DNA of 64,000 nt from Nostoc sp. 'Peltigera membranacea cyanobiont' 210A (GTDB lineage Bacteria; Cyanobacteriota; Cyanobacteriia; Cyanobacteriales; Nostocaceae): assembly GCF_002246015.1 (NCBI RefSeq), contig NZ_NOLJ01000008.1:37137-101136 (forward strand), given 5' to 3'. Shown piece after piece: positions 25,979 through 34,983 of this stretch (its first letter is position 1; each line of letters opens with the position of its first letter). The notes beneath the pieces are model-generated. The model was not told where the DNA came from. It did not search any database and worked only from the letters and a program-made list of their open reading frames with translations. The translations under genes and the position numbers were made by a program.

Positions 25979-26299
25979 CTACCTTAAAGCCACCAATTGA
26001 TTCACCATCACCGCCAATGCCAGCATACCCAAAATTGTCATTAATCCCGCAGGCATAAACTTACGTGTTTTTGCCAATCTAAATGTAAAAACAACTACTA
26101 AAACAGCAGTAACTAACACTGCTAAAATCGCACCCCAAGTTTGTCCTTGGAGTTGAAAGTAAGCGGCAAGTATTAGTAATAAACCGCTAATGCTACCACT
26201 TACGAGTGAAACTTTACTTGTAGCTTGTATGTAGCCAATAACGCCACCAACAATCGCTAATATGCCGTAGGCAAAAGCAGCAACTATACCTAAATTCAT
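25979..26299 (-). CDS. TMEM14 family small membrane protein
   Basis: A 106-residue membrane protein with about four hydrophobic segments and the TMEM14/UPF0136 pattern: AYGILAIVGGVIGYIQATSKVSLVSG at the start, split by GG, then LLLILAAYF, ILAVLVTAVLVVVFTFRLAKTRKFMPAGLM, and a final hydrophobic helix. The RLAKTRKFMPAG segment is the family's hallmark. TMEM14 members in plants (FAX proteins) are implicated in fatty acid export from plastids, so a lipid-related role is plausible. It is divergent from the DUF815 gene. Confidence 0.87.
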   Translation of the reverse strand: MNLGIVAAFAYGILAIVGGVIGYIQATSKVSLVSGSISGLLLILAAYFQLQGQTWGAILAVLVTAVLVVVFTFRLAKTRKFMPAGLMTILGMLALAVMVNQLVALR

Positions 26300-26386
26300 T
26301 GTTAAAACCTATGTAGACTTTGACTTTACTGCCAGGGTCAGCAGACAATTTACCATAGCTATTTAGCTATACCACACAGTTGATTA

Positions 26387-27736
26387 ATGGATAATCTAGC
26401 GATGCCAATGGCAAGTACTTCCTCATATACAAGGGTTCAATATCTCCAGCGCCAAGCAGCCTCACTTTTACTGTACCAATCTGTTCTACAAGGTGAAGTG
26501 GGGATGGCATTTCTGGAACTGTTGCAAGCTATACGTTACACTGAAGCCGATGCACGAGGTTGTCTCCAAGCCTACGGCAGTTACTTTCACGCTTTGGCTG
26601 CTAGAAATCAAAACTGGGAAGACTATTTAATTACTCAAATTCTCTTTTCTGAGAATCCTTTTACAAGGCTGGCGGGAGTGCGAGAATTTGAAGATTTGCC
26701 CCCAGCTTTAGTAACAGCAGTTCAGCATGATTTACAAGTATTGCAAAGTCTATATGAGTGTAGCAGCGCTTCTTTGAGCGAGTGGGTACAAGGCGTAGCT
26801 CACATGCCGATTTCGCCAGTAGTGTGGTATAAAGAGCAAGAATTGCTAGGAGTAGAGACAAAATTCACTACATATCTACAAGAGTTAGATAATTGGGGTG
26901 ATGCTGTAGAAGAGTTAGCAGCTTATTATCGGCAATGTGGCTCTGGTTTATTTGCAGAATATCGCGCTTTGCGATGGCAATCTGGGCAGTTTATCGGTAT
27001 CCGGTATTCTGACCAAATTAAGCTGAGTGCGCTTGTCGGTTACGAATCTCAAAAAGATGCTTTGCTGAAAAATACAGAGTTTTTATTATCAGGAGAGATG
27101 GCACTGCACGTATTACTTTACGGTAGTCGCGGTTCTGGCAAATCTTCTTTAGTGAAATCTTTGTTGAATGAATATAGCAATCGCAGCCTCCGCTTATTAG
27201 AAGTGGCAAAATCTGATTTAAAAGACTTACCAGAAATCGTGGAACATTTACGAGGTGTATCACAAAAATTTATTATCTTTGTCGATGACCTTTCATTTGA
27301 AGAAGATGATGATGCCTTTAAAGCTCTCAAGGTAGTTTTAGAAGGTAATTTAACCGCGCGGCCGCAAAATGTAGTTGTGTATGCTACTTCCAATCGCCGC
27401 CACCTGATTCGGGAGTTTTTTGTGGATAGACCGACTCCCAAGGATAACGAAGAAATCCATGCCTGGGATACGATGCAGGAGAAGCTTTCGTTTAGCGATC
27501 GCTTTGGTTTAACCTTGACTTTTGAACCAGCCAATCAGAAAACTTATTTAAAAATTGTACAACATCTAGTGGCACAAGCTGAAATTAATATTACCCAAGA
27601 AGATTTAGAATTTCAGGCATTACAATGGGCAACTCGTCATAATGGTCGTTCTGGACGTACAGCACGGCAGTTTGTTGATTTTTTAAAAGCAGATTTAACA
27701 CTTTTTCATGCAAATAAAAACATATCCAACACTTAA
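26387..27736 (+). CDS. DUF815 AAA-type ATPase
   Basis: A 449-residue protein. The first about 200 residues are a helical domain of unknown role. From about 215 a DUF815 ATPase domain begins (LVGYESQKDALLKNTEFLL). It has Walker A GSRGSGKSS, Walker B KFIIFVDDLSFE and sensor 1 VVVYATSNRRHL, followed by the conserved FVDRP and FSDRFGLTL elements and a helical lid. DUF815 proteins are stand-alone AAA proteins widespread in bacteria, with poorly known substrates. The gene is divergent from TMEM14 and precedes the TerB-C gene by about 220 bases with AT-rich repeats between. Confidence 0.88.
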   Translation: MDNLAMPMASTSSYTRVQYLQRQAASLLLYQSVLQGEVGMAFLELLQAIRYTEADARGCLQAYGSYFHALAARNQNWEDYLITQILFSENPFTRLAGVREFEDLPPALVTAVQHDLQVLQSLYECSSASLSEWVQGVAHMPISPVVWYKEQELLGVETKFTTYLQELDNWGDAVEELAAYYRQCGSGLFAEYRALRWQSGQFIGIRYSDQIKLSALVGYESQKDALLKNTEFLLSGEMALHVLLYGSRGSGKSSLVKSLLNEYSNRSLRLLEVAKSDLKDLPEIVEHLRGVSQKFIIFVDDLSFEEDDDAFKALKVVLEGNLTARPQNVVVYATSNRRHLIREFFVDRPTPKDNEEIHAWDTMQEKLSFSDRFGLTLTFEPANQKTYLKIVQHLVAQAEINITQEDLEFQALQWATRHNGRSGRTARQFVDFLKADLTLFHANKNISNT

Positions 27737-27959
27737 CACTAATATTGTTTCATTGATGATTGCGCTTTTTTGTAACTTACAGAACAATGTTATGCAATAT
27801 TAACTAAAATTAGATATTTCATAACAATTATGATACTAAGTATGGGAAAAATATCTTGACTAACCAAACAGAAGAATGAATTACAAACCACTTAAATTAA
27901 GTATTTTATGTATATGTGCTGTTTAATTACGAATTACGAATTACGAATTATAAATTAGT

Positions 27960-29294
27960 ATGACTACTTATTCAGATAATTTTACTACGCTAAAAACCAG
28001 CAATATGCAATCAGTAACGATCAGCAATAGATTTATACTAGTGATAGTTGCCTTTAGTGTGAGTTTTGGTCTTAGCCTTGTCCCCAGCTGGGATTTTAAT
28101 AAAGCCTTTCTCACAGGTGTAATTACTGCCGTTACTATCCATACAACAGCATTATTCATAGACAAGCGGCGCAGAAATTATGAAATGTATGTTTTAGGTT
28201 CTGTCCGCAAGCGAATTAAAGATATGGAGGGATTAAAAGCTCGCGTAGTCAGAGAAATAAATCAAATTGAGGAACATCATAATTTATTATATTCTGAATC
28301 ACAACATCTGCAAAATCAAGTCATAGAAAGCCGTAGCCAAAGAGATAGTCTACATCGAGAATTAAGAACATTTGCCGGACAAAAGAAGCAATTAGAAACA
28401 GAAATTAGTAAACTGCAAACTGAAATTAATAACTTGCAGAACAATCAAACTGAATTGAACAATGCTTTTTCTATCCTCACAGCAGAGAAGCGCCGTTTAG
28501 AGTCAAATTGTAATGTAGCTCGCGCTGAAATCACCCAATTGCAAAGTCAAATTTCCGAGCTACAACACGATAAACAAGAAGTTGAAAGTAATTTAACTCT
28601 TTTAGGCAGACTCAAACCCCAATTAGAAGAAAAATTATACGAACTGCGAATTGCAATTCAAGAGCTAGAAGTTGAGACAACCCAAAACAATCAATTGCTT
28701 GTTGCAACGAAAACCGAAAGAGAAAATATCCAAGCTATTCTTAATTCTTCACAAACCCAACTAGCAGAACACAAAGCCGAATTACAGCAGCTACAAGGAC
28801 AAGTTTCATTATTGCAAGAAGAACGAGACTCATTACAAAATCAAGTATGGGAATTACTACAACAAGTAGAAACATTGAATCCAGAGCCTTTGTCGGACAA
28901 TTCCCAAGAAGATGATATTGAATTGTTTCCATTTTCTGAAATAATTGCATCTTCAGATATTATTAAAAACTCGAAATTTGAGACATCGGAGAATATTCCC
29001 GAAGAATGGAATAATTTTCTCGAAAATCTTCCAGGACATGAGTTACAAGTATTAAAAGCTATAGTTGAACAAGATAATCCCAATAGTACTATTAAAAAAA
29101 TTGCCGAAGCAAATATCACTATGCCAAATTTATTAATCGATTCTATAAATGAACAGGCAAATGATACTATTGGGGAATTAATAATTAATTCTGATTCCGA
29201 AAGTCCTAAAGTTTATCAGGAGTATATAACAGATGTCAAAAAAATTATTGCGATGTATGAAGGCCTGATGGCTAGACATACTTCGTCAAATTAA
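27960..29294 (+). CDS. Membrane coiled-coil protein with TerB-C domain
   Basis: A 444-residue protein with three parts. Residues about 20-67 contain two membrane helices (RFILVIVAFSVSFGLSLVPS and AFLTGVITAVTIHTTALFI). About 75-315 form a long coiled coil (many ELQ, LQNQ and EIxxLQ heptads). About 340-440 resemble a TerB-C domain: EEWNNFLENLPGHELQVLKAI, ITMPNLLIDSINEQANDTIGE and KVYQEYITDVKKIIAMYEG, each a known signature block. The TerB-C assignment is by eye. The DUF2791 ATPase gene follows by 94 bases on the same strand, a pairing predicted for Ter-linked membrane stress or antiviral systems. The tandem GAATTAC repeats before the gene may carry its promoter. Confidence 0.75.
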   Translation: MTTYSDNFTTLKTSNMQSVTISNRFILVIVAFSVSFGLSLVPSWDFNKAFLTGVITAVTIHTTALFIDKRRRNYEMYVLGSVRKRIKDMEGLKARVVREINQIEEHHNLLYSESQHLQNQVIESRSQRDSLHRELRTFAGQKKQLETEISKLQTEINNLQNNQTELNNAFSILTAEKRRLESNCNVARAEITQLQSQISELQHDKQEVESNLTLLGRLKPQLEEKLYELRIAIQELEVETTQNNQLLVATKTERENIQAILNSSQTQLAEHKAELQQLQGQVSLLQEERDSLQNQVWELLQQVETLNPEPLSDNSQEDDIELFPFSEIIASSDIIKNSKFETSENIPEEWNNFLENLPGHELQVLKAIVEQDNPNSTIKKIAEANITMPNLLIDSINEQANDTIGELIINSDSESPKVYQEYITDVKKIIAMYEGLMARHTSSN

Positions 29295-29388
29295 ATTGTT
29301 ATTGCCGTCGTAAGATTTAGTAGTAAGGTGATGTACCTTACCTACTTACTGCGTGCTTCTGCGTTTAGAATAAAGTGAAGTGTAATAC

Positions 29389-30717
29389 ATGGCAAAGCTC
29401 AAAATCTCGAAGAAAATATCCACTGCTTTAATCAATTCCCTTGGTGCGGGGGTAGTACCAAGAATGGGAGTTGAATATATCGCAGTAGGTCGAGAAAAAG
29501 AACTAAAAAGCCTATTACAAAATCTCGATGATATTGCAGAAGGTGTCGCAGCATTTCGCTTCATAATTGGTAACTACGGTTCTGGTAAAAGTTTTTTATT
29601 ACAACTAATTCGCAACCGCGCTATGGAGCAAGGTTTTGTAGTAGCTGATGCTGATTTATCGCCTGAGCGGCGATTAGCTGGAAGCAACCATGAAGGTGTA
29701 GCTACCTATCGAGAATTAATGAGCCATCTAGCTACAAAAACTCGTCCTGATGGTGGTGCTTTAGTTTCGATTTTAGAAGGATGGATTAATAAAATTCAAC
29801 AAGAAGTAGTTAAAGAAACTGGAATGCGTCCGAATGACGATGGTTTTGATGACAAAGTTGAATCGAAAATTAGGGAAGTAGTTCAGTATATTGAAGATTT
29901 AGTTCACGGTTTTGATTTTGGTAGCGTGATTATCGCTTATTGGCGTGGCTACCGATTGGATGATGATAATTTAAAAAATGCGGCGATGCGCTGGTTGCGG
30001 GGAGAATTTACTACTAAAGTTGAGGCAAAAGCAGCTTTAGGAGTGCGCGTCATTATTGATGATGATAGTTGGTATGACTATATAAAACTATTTGCTAAAT
30101 TTGTCGCTGAGATTGGCTATAAAGGATTGTTAATTATACTTGATGAAGCTGTACATTTATATCAAATATCTACTACAGTCACGCGGGAAAAGAATTATAA
30201 TCGACTCCTCGCAATGTTTAACGATACCATGCAGTGCAAAGCAGAACATCTTGGTATTGTTGTTGGTGGAACAACTAAATTTTTAGAAGACCCCAAACGC
30301 GGACTTTTTGCAGACCAAGCTTGGCAAAGACGCACAAAAGAAAGTCGTTTTGTTGCACAAGCTAATGTTCAGGAACATTTAGGGCCAGTGATTCGGTTGA
30401 ACCCGTTGAGTGAAGCAGAAATATTGACGCTTCTGCAACGTTTAGCTGAGATTCATGCACTAAATTTTGGGTATGAACAGACTTTGACAAATCGTGAGTT
30501 GAAGGAGTTTGTACAAGAAATTATTAATCGCTTGGGTGCAGAAGCATTAATGACACCAGGGGAAATTGTGCGAGATTTTATGAGTGTGCTGAATATTCTT
30601 CACCAAAATCCAGGAATTGTGTTTGGTGAATTAATTCATGGTTCTAAATTTAAACCTACTGGTGTGGCTAAGGATGCAGATGTGGATGAAGATGGCGCAG
30701 CGGAATTTAGTTTGTAG
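29389..30717 (+). CDS. BrxC/BrxD-like (DUF2791) ATP-binding protein
   Basis: A 442-residue P-loop ATPase of the DUF2791/PF10923 type. After GRExEL (VGREKELKSLL) it has Walker A GNYGSGKSF (61-69), a conserved DADLSPERRLAG segment, Walker B KGLLIILDEAVHL (D252, E253) and a late GGTTKFLEDPKRG. The ending MTPGEIVRDFMSVLNIL is conserved too. The family includes BREX proteins and the ATPases of TerB-linked systems. There is no BREX methylase, PglZ or Lon protease here, so BREX is rejected. The partner is the TerB-C membrane protein upstream. No helicase gene, often present in such systems, is adjacent. Confidence 0.87.
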   Translation: MAKLKISKKISTALINSLGAGVVPRMGVEYIAVGREKELKSLLQNLDDIAEGVAAFRFIIGNYGSGKSFLLQLIRNRAMEQGFVVADADLSPERRLAGSNHEGVATYRELMSHLATKTRPDGGALVSILEGWINKIQQEVVKETGMRPNDDGFDDKVESKIREVVQYIEDLVHGFDFGSVIIAYWRGYRLDDDNLKNAAMRWLRGEFTTKVEAKAALGVRVIIDDDSWYDYIKLFAKFVAEIGYKGLLIILDEAVHLYQISTTVTREKNYNRLLAMFNDTMQCKAEHLGIVVGGTTKFLEDPKRGLFADQAWQRRTKESRFVAQANVQEHLGPVIRLNPLSEAEILTLLQRLAEIHALNFGYEQTLTNRELKEFVQEIINRLGAEALMTPGEIVRDFMSVLNILHQNPGIVFGELIHGSKFKPTGVAKDADVDEDGAAEFSL

Positions 30718-30902
30718 TTTACTCTCTAGTAATTGGTAAGCCTAGCCAATCCTAAGTTCATAAGATGCTTTAGGTTGTGATGTGGAAATAGTGGTGAAGT
30801 TGAAACCAAAATTTCAAATACAGGCTCAAACCAAAGTTTGTAGTTATGTATTAGAAAACTGAAAAATGCTTACTTACAGCATAGACGATCGCACCAACAA
30901 AA

Positions 30903-31490
30903 TCATTCACTAGCATCCTTTGGAAACAATCGGCTCAAGTCTAATAATGCATCTTCAAATCCAGGAATCGCCGCTGACTGGTTAGATAGAGAAATCTGCT
31001 TGCTGAGATAGCTAAACTTATTTTGAGCATTTTGATATGGCTCACTATGACGCTCAAGTTGACGAGCCGGCAAATTTACAATCCAGTAATAAGAAATTCC
31101 AGCTTCTGCATACAATGACAACTTGATTGTTTGATCGTAATCTATAGTTTTATCCGAAATTTCAATTACTAACAAAATATCTTCTGGATAGGGATGATGA
31201 GCAAGATAATCTTCATCTCTTCCTTTTGCAATTACAACATCCGGTTCAGGCTCACTTTGATTAGGAAGGGTGATCGGATCTTGTCCGCGGATGACTGCTC
31301 GATCGCCTAGAAGCCGAGCCAATTGACGGCACAGGATAGAACTACAAACTGTATGAGGTGTTCCCTTTGCTGTCATTTGAATCAGTTCCCCTCGAATCAA
31401 TTCAATACGATCGCCCTCTGTCAGAAATCCGAGTTCAATCAATTGATGGTATTCTGCGATCGCAAATCGTTTAGGTGTCACAGCATTCAT
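30903..31490 (-). CDS. Uma2 family (DUF820) putative endonuclease
   Basis: A 195-residue protein of the large cyanobacterial Uma2/DUF820 family, which has a PD-(D/E)xK restriction-nuclease-like fold. Visible elements are EYHQLIELGFLTEGDRIELIRGELI, EPEPDVVIAKG (acidic active-site strand), DILLVIEISDKT (E and K-region) and YYWIVNLPARQLERHSEP. The ATG at 31490 is preferred over a TTG at 31505 because GGAAAG lies at the right spacing before it. Cyanobacterial genomes carry many such genes, mostly of unknown role. It is monocistronic. Confidence 0.87.
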   Translation of the reverse strand: MNAVTPKRFAIAEYHQLIELGFLTEGDRIELIRGELIQMTAKGTPHTVCSSILCRQLARLLGDRAVIRGQDPITLPNQSEPEPDVVIAKGRDEDYLAHHPYPEDILLVIEISDKTIDYDQTIKLSLYAEAGISYYWIVNLPARQLERHSEPYQNAQNKFSYLSKQISLSNQSAAIPGFEDALLDLSRLFPKDASE

Positions 31491-31546
31491 GAGACATCTT
31501 TCCAATACTATTTGTACACTAACAGAGATTAAACTGACTGCGTTGT

Positions 31547-32797
31547 TTACTGCCGCAGGCGTTGCAATGACTCAAATTGCTGCCAACAAAGGTACAATGC
31601 ACGCGGTACGTGAAAACATCCTTTCCATTTGCCGCCTTTGAGGTTCAACAATACTTCTCCACGCCGATTCAGATAGCCAAACCACTCACCGTATTCTGAA
31701 TCAGCAAAGTGTGACCAGGTGTAATCGTGCATCTTTTGATACCATTCCCAACAGACCTCACGCCCTGTCAGGCGATAACCCATCGCTAATGCAACCAAAG
31801 ACTCTAGGTGAACCCACCACAGCTTTTGATCCCATTCCAATTGTTGTGGGGGATGACCTGCTGCATCCATAAAGTAATACAATCCGCCATACTCGTTATC
31901 CCAAGCAAAATTCAGGATGTTTAGCACCACATCAACGGCTTGGTTAATAGTTTTGGTATCGTTTTGGCGACGCGCGATGTCCATAATGAACCACATAGCT
32001 TCGATACCGTGACCTGGGTTAATCAACCGCCCCTCAAAACAATCGATGTGGGAACCGTCAGGGGCAACGTTTTCGTACATTAGTCCCCGTTCTTGGTCGA
32101 GAAAATCGGTCATCACTTCGCGGACTGTCTCAGCTAGGACATTCTCTAGTGTTTCTTTTGGCAGCAACCATTCCATTTCTAGAGTCAGGTTGGCTAAAAT
32201 CATTGGTACAGCCAATGATTTCATCGGGCGTGTGCCGGGATAGGTTTTATTATATTTGCCCTTGGGGTTATCTTTGCGGCGTAATACGTTGTTGTAAGCT
32301 TGTATAGCTACATCCTTTGCCCATTCTTCGCCGCCAGCGAGTGCATATTTACTAAATGCCATCGCCGCAAAGCAATCAGAAAAGATGTTGTAAGGGTGAA
32401 CCAATGGTTTCCCTTCACGGGTGAGGGCAAAGTACCAGTTACCATCGCTATCTCTACCATGTTGGGCGAGAAAATTAGCGCCGTTGCTGGCAATTTTTAG
32501 CCAATTTTCGCGCTTTTCTAGCTGGTTGTAAAGCATGGAAAAAGTCCACACTTGGCGGTTTTGTAGCCAGATGAATTTGTCTGTATCATAAATTTTGCCT
32601 TCGCGATCAAGGCAGGTGAAATAGCCGCCTTGCTGCCAATCGAGAGAATATTTTTCCCAAAAGGGGAGTACGTCGTTGAGGAGGGCGTTTTTGTAAAGTT
32701 TAGCGTAGGCGTAGCCCGCACTTCGGCTCCTTTCGACTTCGCTCAAGGCAAGTCGCTCAGTGACCGCTGGAGGCATCGCTTGAAAGTCCTTCTCCAT
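31547..32797 (-). CDS. N-acylglucosamine 2-epimerase (AGE) family protein
   Basis: A 416-residue (alpha/alpha)6-barrel epimerase. Conserved blocks include DREGKIYDTDKFIWLQNRQVWTFS split at Arg, RPMKSLAVPMILANLTLE, GRLINPGHGIEAMWF (catalytic His) and WWVHLESLVALAMGYRLTG, ending with KGCFHVPRALY. Cyanobacterial members interconvert GlcNAc and ManNAc, although cellobiose 2-epimerases share the fold. Residues about 8-32 derive from a dispersed repeat inserted in frame between MEKDFQA and LYKNALLNDVLPF, lengthening the N-terminus. The enzyme core is intact. Confidence 0.85.
   Translation of the reverse strand: MEKDFQAMPPAVTERLALSEVERSRSAGYAYAKLYKNALLNDVLPFWEKYSLDWQQGGYFTCLDREGKIYDTDKFIWLQNRQVWTFSMLYNQLEKRENWLKIASNGANFLAQHGRDSDGNWYFALTREGKPLVHPYNIFSDCFAAMAFSKYALAGGEEWAKDVAIQAYNNVLRRKDNPKGKYNKTYPGTRPMKSLAVPMILANLTLEMEWLLPKETLENVLAETVREVMTDFLDQERGLMYENVAPDGSHIDCFEGRLINPGHGIEAMWFIMDIARRQNDTKTINQAVDVVLNILNFAWDNEYGGLYYFMDAAGHPPQQLEWDQKLWWVHLESLVALAMGYRLTGREVCWEWYQKMHDYTWSHFADSEYGEWFGYLNRRGEVLLNLKGGKWKGCFHVPRALYLCWQQFESLQRLRQ
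32702..32776. repeat. In-frame repeat insertion in the AGE epimerase gene
   Basis: A stretch of about 75 bases that contains GCGTAGGCGTAGCCC and TTTCGACTTCGCTCAAGG, both recurring as dispersed repeats (the first again at about 32866-32880). Its length, a multiple of three, preserves the reading frame and adds about 25 residues. Confidence 0.65.
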
Positions 32798-32863
32798 AAA
32801 TTTGCTCCCCTTTTATACCAAAACCAACAGTTTAACAGTTATCATATTTTGACTCGAACATGG

Positions 32864-32900
32864 AGCGTAGGCGTAGCCCGTCGTAGACATCGCGTCTGTC
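32864..32900. repeat. Dispersed GCGTAGGCGTAGCCC repeat copy
   Basis: GAGCGTAGGCGTAGCCC followed by GTCGTAGACATCGCG, the same family as the copies inside the AGE and aspartoacylase genes, here in the intergenic region upstream of the divergent epimerase and aspartoacylase genes. Confidence 0.5.
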
Positions 32901-32996
32901 TTTTACAAGATTTAGTCAGCAGCAGGTATACTTCTATCTTGTATCTTGCACCAATTCTCAATAACTGTAGGGTAGTTTTTTAGATATGAGGTTGTT

Positions 32997-33896
32997 ATGA
33001 GTCAGATTGAACGAGTTGCGATCGTTGGAGGAAATCACGGTAATGAGTTAACAGGAGTACATTTAGTCAAAAAGTTTCAGCAATATCCTAATTTAATTAA
33101 CAGGGCAAGTTTTGAAACTCTGGCATTACTTGGTAATCTCAAAGCTATTGAAGAAGGCAAACGATACATTGAAAAAGATTTAAATCGTTGTTTCACTAAT
33201 CAAGGCTTACAAAATCCCCAACTCTCAAGTTATGAAGATACGCGGGCGAAAGCAATCCAACAGATACTGCAACCGCGAAATCAGCCCTTTGTAGATGTAA
33301 TTGTTGATTTGCATAGCACAACTGCCAATATGGGGTTAAGTCTGATTTTTTGTGATATGCATCCTTTATTACTGCGCTTAGGCGCTTATTTAAGTTCTAT
33401 TAATCCTTTAGTGAAAGTCTGTATTAATCAGGAATCCAAAGAAAATGGTTTTCTCCGTTCTTTGTGCGAATTGGGTTTTGTTATAGAAGTTGGGGCTGTG
33501 GCTCAAAATGTTTTAAACGCCGAATTATTTCAAGAAACAGAACAGCTTATTTATGCAGTTTTAGATTATTTTGAAGGGTGCAATCAAGGGAATATTCCGC
33601 AGACAAGCAATCACCTTACACTTTATAAATACATTGGAACTGTCGATTATCCTAGAAGCGATGCCTACGGTGGGCTGCGCCTACGCGGGGAAATTCAAGC
33701 CATGATTCACCCCCAGCTTCAGTTTAGGGATTATGAACCTTTGCATCCAGGCGATCCAATGTTTCTGACTTTTGAAGGAAAAGATATTTTCTATGAAGGA
33801 GCGTCTACTGTTTATCCTATTTTTATTAATGAAGCAGCTTACTACGAGAAAGGAATTGCGATGTATTTAAGTCAAAAGCAGGAAGAAATAGTTTAA
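32997..33896 (+). CDS. Aspartoacylase (AspA/AstE family carboxypeptidase-like)
   Basis: A 299-residue zinc hydrolase of the succinylglutamate desuccinylase/aspartoacylase family. It has VAIVGGNHGNELTGVHLV (zinc His and Glu), DLNRCF, and VDLHSTTANMGLSLI (second zinc His), then VIEVGAVAQNV. It deacetylates N-acetylaspartate in the founding family; the physiological substrate in cyanobacteria is uncertain. A dispersed repeat is inserted in frame near residues 221-231 (SDAYGGLRLRG). The catalytic core lies before this point, so activity may be retained. Confidence 0.87.
   Translation: MSQIERVAIVGGNHGNELTGVHLVKKFQQYPNLINRASFETLALLGNLKAIEEGKRYIEKDLNRCFTNQGLQNPQLSSYEDTRAKAIQQILQPRNQPFVDVIVDLHSTTANMGLSLIFCDMHPLLLRLGAYLSSINPLVKVCINQESKENGFLRSLCELGFVIEVGAVAQNVLNAELFQETEQLIYAVLDYFEGCNQGNIPQTSNHLTLYKYIGTVDYPRSDAYGGLRLRGEIQAMIHPQLQFRDYEPLHPGDPMFLTFEGKDIFYEGASTVYPIFINEAAYYEKGIAMYLSQKQEEIV
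33658..33686. repeat. In-frame repeat insertion in the aspartoacylase gene
   Basis: GCGATGCCTACGG followed by GGGCTGCGCCTACGC, a variant of the GGGCTACGCCTACGC dispersed repeat also seen at 40561-40575 and, reversed, inside the epimerase gene. It translates as part of SDAYGGLRLRG without changing the frame. Confidence 0.6.
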
Positions 33897-34031
33897 TTTT
33901 TCATCACCTTCGCCTCAGTTTTATCTCTATTTTTATTCCCTAAACCCCTAAACCACAAATCCCAGAACTACAAATTAGTCGATTTCTTTAGCTATAAAAA
34001 TTAAGCAGACAAATATTTTTGGCAATTAATA

Positions 34032-34826
34032 TCAATTTTCTGCTCGCAATAACCAAAAGCCGCTATAAGTCATACCAGAATCATCGGGTTGAACTAACAA
34101 AAAATGCAATCCTCGGCTTTGCTGCTTGCGTTGTTCAAATGCTTGGGCTGCTGTGGTAACTTCTGGATCTTCAAATGTGGCAACAATCCATCTATCTACC
34201 AAGCTAGCTTCTAATATTAAGCCATCCGGTGCGCCAGAAATGTAGTTCAAGCTGACGGCACGGGCTTGCTGCAACCACCGTGCTATACGCATTGATTGCC
34301 GTCCCCCATAAATTACTACCCCAGGAACAGGAACTGTTGATGCTAAACCCAAATTGATTGGTTTGAGATGTTCTGGGATGTGCAAAATGGGAATGGGGCG
34401 ATCGCTAAATCTCGTTTCTACATCACTAGCAGCTAAACTTGCAAAACGCCATTGTTCTCCCCAGAGATTTTCTGGTAATGGTGCTGGGGGTGGTTTATCC
34501 AGCGTTGAGGGATATTGCTTTTCTTGTAACCACTGCTTTAACGCCAAGGTGTGGCGGGTAGGTTCGACATTAATACTTAAATTGCGTCCAGCCGCCTCAA
34601 TTAAACTTAGTGACTGCGGACGAAACACCTGAATCACATCTGGCAATTTTTCACCTGCGGCTAGCTCAAGTTGAGTAGTAACCCAATTAGAATTTGCTGC
34701 TGACTGGAGACAGGTGGCTTCATACTCAAAGCTGCGAGTTGCGTCACAAATCAACAAATCCCATAAAATTTGTCCAGATGCATCTTGTGAGGGACGACGA
34801 TAAAAATCAACCTGCCAAATTTTCAT
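34032..34826 (-). CDS. Tab2/Atab2 family RNA-binding protein
   Basis: A 264-residue protein (DUF1092). It begins WQVDFYRRPSQDASG, continues LWDLLICDA, then VIQVFRPQSLSLIEAAG, and has YGGRQSMRIARWLQQARAVSLNYISG near the C-terminus, then the final FWLLRAEN. In Chlamydomonas and Arabidopsis the nuclear-encoded homologs TAB2 and ATAB2 bind psaB mRNA and activate photosystem I translation. The cyanobacterial proteins are presumed to serve photosystem assembly. No membrane segment is seen. It is monocistronic on the minus strand. Confidence 0.88.
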   Translation of the reverse strand: MKIWQVDFYRRPSQDASGQILWDLLICDATRSFEYEATCLQSAANSNWVTTQLELAAGEKLPDVIQVFRPQSLSLIEAAGRNLSINVEPTRHTLALKQWLQEKQYPSTLDKPPPAPLPENLWGEQWRFASLAASDVETRFSDRPIPILHIPEHLKPINLGLASTVPVPGVVIYGGRQSMRIARWLQQARAVSLNYISGAPDGLILEASLVDRWIVATFEDPEVTTAAQAFEQRKQQSRGLHFLLVQPDDSGMTYSGFWLLRAEN

Positions 34827-34934
34827 TTATTTGAAACCAAAAGCGTTAATTGCCTTTTCTATTCAGATTACTCCCTTTGGGCCATGAGATTACTTGTAGC
34901 AGTTTTCAATTGCCTGGATTACACACAATTCTTA

Positions 34935-34951
34935 GGGGCGCTTTGCGCCCC
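34935..34951. terminator. Strong GC hairpin between YciI and Tab2 genes
   Basis: GGGGCGC TTT GCGCCCC forms a perfect seven-base-pair stem. It lies 33 bases beyond the end of the YciI gene, as expected for a terminator of that minus-strand transcript, though no clear U-run follows on that strand. A GTTTTTTAG run is nearby on the plus strand. Confidence 0.45.
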
Positions 34952-34983
34952 GCAGGGATGGGATGTTTTTTAGCTGGAAGTCC

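Noticed and set aside
29389..30717. BREX phage-defence locus
   Set aside because: Only the ATPase family is shared; PglX, PglZ, BrxA, BrxB and Lon-like genes are absent nearby.
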